Shown one piece after another: positions 60,853-64,000 of a stretch of DNA of 64,000 bases. Source of the stretch: Bacillota bacterium (GTDB lineage: Bacteria > Bacillota > Clostridia > Acetivibrionales > DTU013); assembly GCA_023412665.1 (NCBI GenBank), contig JAEZCA010000003.1, positions 14,060 through 78,059 of the forward strand. The letters are read 5' to 3'. A program made the position numbers and the translations under genes. The notes beneath the pieces were generated by a model that was not told the origin of the DNA, ran no database searches, and was given only the letters and a program-made list of their open reading frames with translations. Numbering within the stretch: the stretch's first letter is position 1; every line of letters begins with the position of its first letter.

Positions 60853-62520
60853 ATGAAGCTGACAGGTGCGGAAATATTGATAGAATGTTTGAAGGAGCAG
60901 GGAGTGGATACCGTTTTTGGTTTTCCGGGCGGTGCCGTGCTCAATATATATGACGCCTTATATAAAGCCAGAAATGAAATCAGGCATATACTGACATCTC
61001 ACGAGCAGGGAGCGTCGCATGCAGCAGACGGCTATGCCCGTGCCACCGGCAGGACTGGTGTGTGCATAGCGACCTCCGGGCCTGGCGCCACAAATCTTGT
61101 CACAGGTATTGCTACCGCATATATGGATTCGGTTCCCATGGTGGCCATAACCGGTCAGGTTTCAACGGCGCTGCTGGGCAAGGATTCGTTTCAGGAGGTT
61201 GATATAACCGGTATTACAATGCCTGTTACGAAGCATAATTACATTGTCAAGGACGTGCAGAAGCTTGCCGGTATAGTGCGGGAAGCATTCAAGATAGCGG
61301 CAAGCGGAAGGCCGGGACCGGTTCTAGTCGATATATGCAAGGATGTGACTGCTGCTTTTGCCGAATATGAGCCTGTTGAACCGGAAGAGATAGAATATCC
61401 TCCGATAGGCGTAAAAAAGGCAGTGCTGGATGAAGCTGCAGCTATTATAAACTCGGCTGCGAAGCCAGTCATACTTTCCGGTGGAGGCGTATCAATAGCA
61501 GGAGCAAATCATGAGATGCTCCTGCTGGCGGAAAAGGCAAAGATCCCTGTTACGACGACACTTATGGGCCTTGGCTCTTTCCCAGGAACCCATGAGCTGT
61601 TTACCGGCCTTGTTGGCATGCATGGGACCAGGACGTCAAATATGGCCGTTTCAGAGGCGGACCTGTTTATTGCGATAGGCGCCAGATTCAGTGACAGAGT
61701 TATCAGCAATGTAAAACGATTTGCGCCAAATGCAAGGATAATGCATATCGATATTGATCCCGCAGAGATCGGAAAGAATATAACAGTTCAGTATCCACTT
61801 GTCGGAAATATAAGGGAAATATTGAAGGAGCTCTGCTCCAGGGTCCAGTCTCGTGAAAAGAGTGAGTGGAACAGGAAAATAGAGGAATGGAAAGAACTGT
61901 ATCCTCTGAAATATGATTCTGATGGATCATTGAAGCCCCATTATATCATTGAGAGGCTCTATGACCTCACCAAGGGAGATGCGCTTATCACAACCGAGGT
62001 AGGCCAGAATCAGCTTTGGGCTGCACAATTCTACAAATACACAAAGCCAAGGCAGTTTATTTCCTCAGGAGGCCTCGGAACCATGGGGTACGGCCTTGGG
62101 GCGTGTATAGGCGCGCAGCTGGGCCAGCCTGATAAAAAGGTGATCAATATAGCAGGCGACGGAAGCTTCCGTATGAACTGTACTGAACTTGCTACAGCAG
62201 TAGAATACAAGGTTCCGGTAATTATTGCCATACTCGACAACCATGTGCTTGGAATGGTAAGACAATGGCAGAAGCTGTTCTACGACGGACGGTTTTCAGC
62301 AACTACCATAGACAGAGGTACGGATTTTGTCGCTCTCGCAGAAGCCTTCGGCGCAATCGGCATCAGGGTCACAAAACCCGAGGAAGTCGATGCGGCCTTC
62401 GAAAGAGCTCTTGCCTCTACCGACAGGCCGGTTTTAATCGATTTTGAGATTGACAGGGACGACAAGGTATTTCCCATTGTGCCCCCCGGCGCACCTATCG
62501 ATGAATTGATCGATGAATAA
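60853..62520 (+). CDS. ilvB: Acetolactate synthase large subunit
   Basis: 555 residues with AGGGTCGGAG upstream. Thiamine-diphosphate enzyme: catalytic Glu in LTSHEQGASHAADGYARATGR, FAD/quinone-type region SFQEVDITGITMPVTKH, and the ThDP motif GDGSFRMNCTELATAVEYKVPVIIAILDN. It condenses pyruvate (or with 2-ketobutyrate) to start branched-chain amino acid synthesis. The small subunit gene ilvN does not follow; the next gene is rpmG. Confidence 0.95.
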   Translation: MKLTGAEILIECLKEQGVDTVFGFPGGAVLNIYDALYKARNEIRHILTSHEQGASHAADGYARATGRTGVCIATSGPGATNLVTGIATAYMDSVPMVAITGQVSTALLGKDSFQEVDITGITMPVTKHNYIVKDVQKLAGIVREAFKIAASGRPGPVLVDICKDVTAAFAEYEPVEPEEIEYPPIGVKKAVLDEAAAIINSAAKPVILSGGGVSIAGANHEMLLLAEKAKIPVTTTLMGLGSFPGTHELFTGLVGMHGTRTSNMAVSEADLFIAIGARFSDRVISNVKRFAPNARIMHIDIDPAEIGKNITVQYPLVGNIREILKELCSRVQSREKSEWNRKIEEWKELYPLKYDSDGSLKPHYIIERLYDLTKGDALITTEVGQNQLWAAQFYKYTKPRQFISSGGLGTMGYGLGACIGAQLGQPDKKVINIAGDGSFRMNCTELATAVEYKVPVIIAILDNHVLGMVRQWQKLFYDGRFSATTIDRGTDFVALAEAFGAIGIRVTKPEEVDAAFERALASTDRPVLIDFEIDRDDKVFPIVPPGAPIDELIDE

Positions 62521-62617
62521 CTTTAAAGAGGATATGGATGAATTCATTTCGCCCGTAGCGAGGGGGTATGGGGGCTTGCCTCCATTGTAAATTGAAAAGT
62601 CCTGTAATATTAATTCC

Positions 62618-62646
62618 TTGACAACTTGTTATATATATGTTAAATT
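62618..62646 (+). promoter_or_regulatory. Promoter of rpmG-secE-nusG
   Basis: TTGACA (62618-62623) and TAAATT (62641-62646) with a 17-bp spacer. The transcript would start near 62653. Confidence 0.62.
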
Positions 62647-62654
62647 AATTATTG

Positions 62655-62678
62655 CTCCGTCTAGGAGGTCTTTTTTTT
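62655..62678 (+). terminator. Short terminator-like hairpin at the start of the rpmG leader
   Basis: CTCC (62655-62658) and GGAG (62664-62667) with loop GTCTA, then GTC and T8 (62671-62678). The stem is short, so termination efficiency is doubtful. Confidence 0.4.
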
Positions 62679-62765
62679 GTGCTGTGTTTAAGCGGCGCGA
62701 AATCGGATGCCGTGACGAATAAGCTGTGCACCCTAAACTATTGACAGGGGCTGGAGGTGTTCTAA

Positions 62766-62915
62766 ATGAGAGTCAAGATAGTAATGGCATGTACGGATTG
62801 TAAGCAAAGAAACTACAATACCAAGAAAAACAAGAAGAATGATCCGGACAGGATCGAGATGAAGAAGTACTGTAAATTCTGCCACAAGCATACGGTACAC
62901 AAGGAAACGAAATAA
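62766..62915 (+). CDS. rpmG: 50S ribosomal protein L33 (zinc-ribbon form)
   Basis: 49 residues, MRVKIVMACTDCKQRNYN at the start. Cys9, Cys12, Cys36 and Cys39 form the CxxC...CxxC zinc ribbon of the C+ type, which is used under zinc sufficiency; many bacteria also carry a Cys-free paralog. The ribosome site is GGAGGTG about 8 bases upstream. It heads the normal rpmG-secE-nusG-rplK run. Confidence 0.95.
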   Translation: MRVKIVMACTDCKQRNYNTKKNKKNDPDRIEMKKYCKFCHKHTVHKETK

Positions 62916-62933
62916 TGCGCGGAGGTGCACGTT

Positions 62934-63179
62934 ATGAGTGAGAATGCACGCACATCCAAACTGGCTTCTTTCAAAACCAAAATGGCCGCAGCAGGAAAGA
63001 GAGTCGCCAGATTTTTCAAGGATATCAGATCCGAGTTGAAAAAGGTCATTTGGCCCACAAAGGAGCAGCTCTTCAAGAGCACTGTCTCCGTGTTGCTGAT
63101 TTGCCTTATCATTGGTGCGGTTATCTGGATATCGGACGGGCTCCTTGGAATGTTGGTTGAGTGGACTCTGAAAAGGTAA
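62934..63179 (+). CDS. secE: Preprotein translocase subunit SecE
   Basis: 81 residues from the ATG at 62934 with GGAGGTG 6 bases upstream. The C-terminal span (SVLLICLIIGAVIWISDGLLG) and the amphipathic helix ARFFKDIRSELKKVIWPTKEQL are the SecE core, part of the SecYEG channel. It has a short charged N-terminal tail. Confidence 0.94.
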   Translation: MSENARTSKLASFKTKMAAAGKRVARFFKDIRSELKKVIWPTKEQLFKSTVSVLLICLIIGAVIWISDGLLGMLVEWTLKR

Positions 63180-63200
63180 TTAAGGAGGACATGTATCCTA

Positions 63201-63734
63201 ATGGTTGTAAATGATATGCCCGAGGTAGCCAAGTGGTATGTTGTACATACCTATTCCGGCTATGAGAACAAGGTAAAGGCCAATTTGGAGAAGATAGTTG
63301 AAAACAGGAACATGCAGGAGCATATTCTCGATATAGTAGTTCCCATGGAGGAGCAGATCGAGATCAAGGACGGAAAGAAGAAGGCCACTTTGAGGAAGGT
63401 CTTTCCCGGCTATGTTCTTGTAAAGATGATTATGACGGACGAGTCCTGGTATGTCGTAAGAAACACCAGGGGAGTCACCGGCTTTGTGGGACCGGGATCC
63501 AAGCCCGTGCCTCTGACTGATGAGGAGATCCGCATAATGGGCGTTGAGGAATTCGCGCCTGTACTCGATTACGAAGTCAATGACAATGTCAGGGTCACTG
63601 ACGGTCCTCTTGAAAACTTCATCGGCATTGTTGAAGAAATCAACTTTGAGAAGAAGAAGGTAAGGGTGGCTGTGTCCATGTTCGGCAGGGAAACCCCCGT
63701 AGAACTGGAGCTGACGCAGATACAAAAGCTGTAA
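63201..63734 (+). CDS. nusG: Transcription elongation factor NusG
   Basis: 177 residues. The NGN domain (AKWYVVHTYSGYENKVKANLE...FPGYVLVKMIM...GVTGFVGPG) and the KOW domain (DNVRVTDGPLENFIGIVEEI) are intact. It binds RNA polymerase and couples transcription to translation or termination. An alternative start at 63216 would lose 5 residues; the GGAGG at 63184 suits the longer form. Confidence 0.96.
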   Translation: MVVNDMPEVAKWYVVHTYSGYENKVKANLEKIVENRNMQEHILDIVVPMEEQIEIKDGKKKATLRKVFPGYVLVKMIMTDESWYVVRNTRGVTGFVGPGSKPVPLTDEEIRIMGVEEFAPVLDYEVNDNVRVTDGPLENFIGIVEEINFEKKKVRVAVSMFGRETPVELELTQIQKL

Positions 63735-63861
63735 GATGCTTATGATACTTAAGATAACAATTACTATTTAATCAGATAGTCAGATGATCCTAGGATCTCT
63801 TTCTATATAGTGAAGGACCTTATCAGGTTTCTTCGAAAGAATTGGGAGGTGGATGAAAGTC

Positions 63862-64000
63862 ATGGCAAAAAAGATTACGGGTTATGTAAAGCTACAGATT
63901 CCTGCGGGGAAGGCAACTCCGGCTCCACCGGTTGGACCAGCTTTAGGACAGCATGGTGTTAACATCATGGGATTTTGCAAGGAGTTCAATGAAAGAACAG
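63862..64000 (+). CDS. rplK: 50S ribosomal protein L11 (3' end outside window)
   Basis: Partial gene running off the right edge. The ATG at 63862 has GGGAGGTGG upstream; a second ATG at 63853 is too close to that site. The translation begins MAKKITGYVKLQIPAGKATPA and GPALGQHGVNIMGFCKEFN, the L11 N-terminal domain. The 127-bp gap after nusG contains a GATCCTAGGATC palindrome but no clear promoter. Confidence 0.95.
   Translation, partial: MAKKITGYVKLQIPAGKATPAPPVGPALGQHGVNIMGFCKEFNERT

Larger units (their letters stand above)
62521..62765. other. Spacer between ilvB and rpmG
   Basis: Holds an ATGGGGGC/GCCTCCAT hairpin (62568-62585), the rpmG promoter and a tiny terminator-like hairpin right after it. 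Confidence 0.45.

Overview
The window reads as a chromosomal segment of an anaerobic member of the Clostridia with moderate GC. Supporting signs are strong AGGAGG-type ribosome binding sites with frequent GTG and TTG starts, a CIRCE-controlled groESL operon, sigma-A type promoters, and the order rpmG-secE-nusG-rplK. A his operon next to groESL, and ilvB upstream of rpmG-secE-nusG, recall the Acetivibrio/Ruminiclostridium group, but that placement is an inference and no rRNA is present to test it. No CRISPR array, prophage, tRNA or complete insertion sequence was seen.

Layout. 1-3.9 kb: three tandem paralogous membrane-anchored solute-binding-like proteins, the first cut by the window edge. 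4-6.8 kb: a znuACB-type zinc uptake operon behind a Fur/Zur-like palindrome. 7-10 kb: a TIM-barrel protein, a CsoR-family sensor and a thiol-redox group (TlpA-like thioredoxin, CcdA, glutaredoxin). The two divergent promoters of this group each carry a CsoR-type operator. 10.4-18.3 kb: a zinc-ribbon protein, a PcrA/UvrD helicase interrupted by a 343-residue intein, a tiny Cys protein, a HAD phosphatase, an HDOD protein and a cell-wall amidase. 18.4-27.6 kb: a complete histidine operon hisZ-G-D-C-B-(purC)-H-A-F-IE with a purine gene embedded. 27.7-29.9 kb: groESL.

30-45.7 kb is more accessory: a MITE-like element, an ABC-F ATPase with terminator-like hairpins upstream, an AraC regulator, an unrecognised pair (34.4-35.7 kb), HelD, a TetR regulator with two perfect operators next to a PaaK-like adenylating enzyme, a metallophosphoesterase cluster, a 3D-domain cell-wall protein and an MgtC-like membrane protein. 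45.8-48.7 kb: a calcium-type P-ATPase with a His-rich N-terminus. 48.7-50.7 kb is repeat-rich: hairpin repeats, a second MITE copy and short tandem repeats around a lone predicted nuclease gene. 50.7-55.3 kb: a four-gene GldAFG-like ABC export system. 55.3-58.6 kb: three membrane proteins (YkvI-like, DUF5711-like, CvpA-like). 58.9-62.5 kb: ilvD and ilvB separated by a structured repeat spacer. 62.6-64 kb: start of the transcription/translation cluster.

The most notable items are the PcrA intein, which carries a GIY-YIG-like nuclease instead of the usual LAGLIDADG type; the CsoR-operator pair on thiol-redox genes rather than copper genes; the repeat island around the orphan nuclease gene; purC inside the his operon; and recurring low-complexity insertions in otherwise conserved enzymes.
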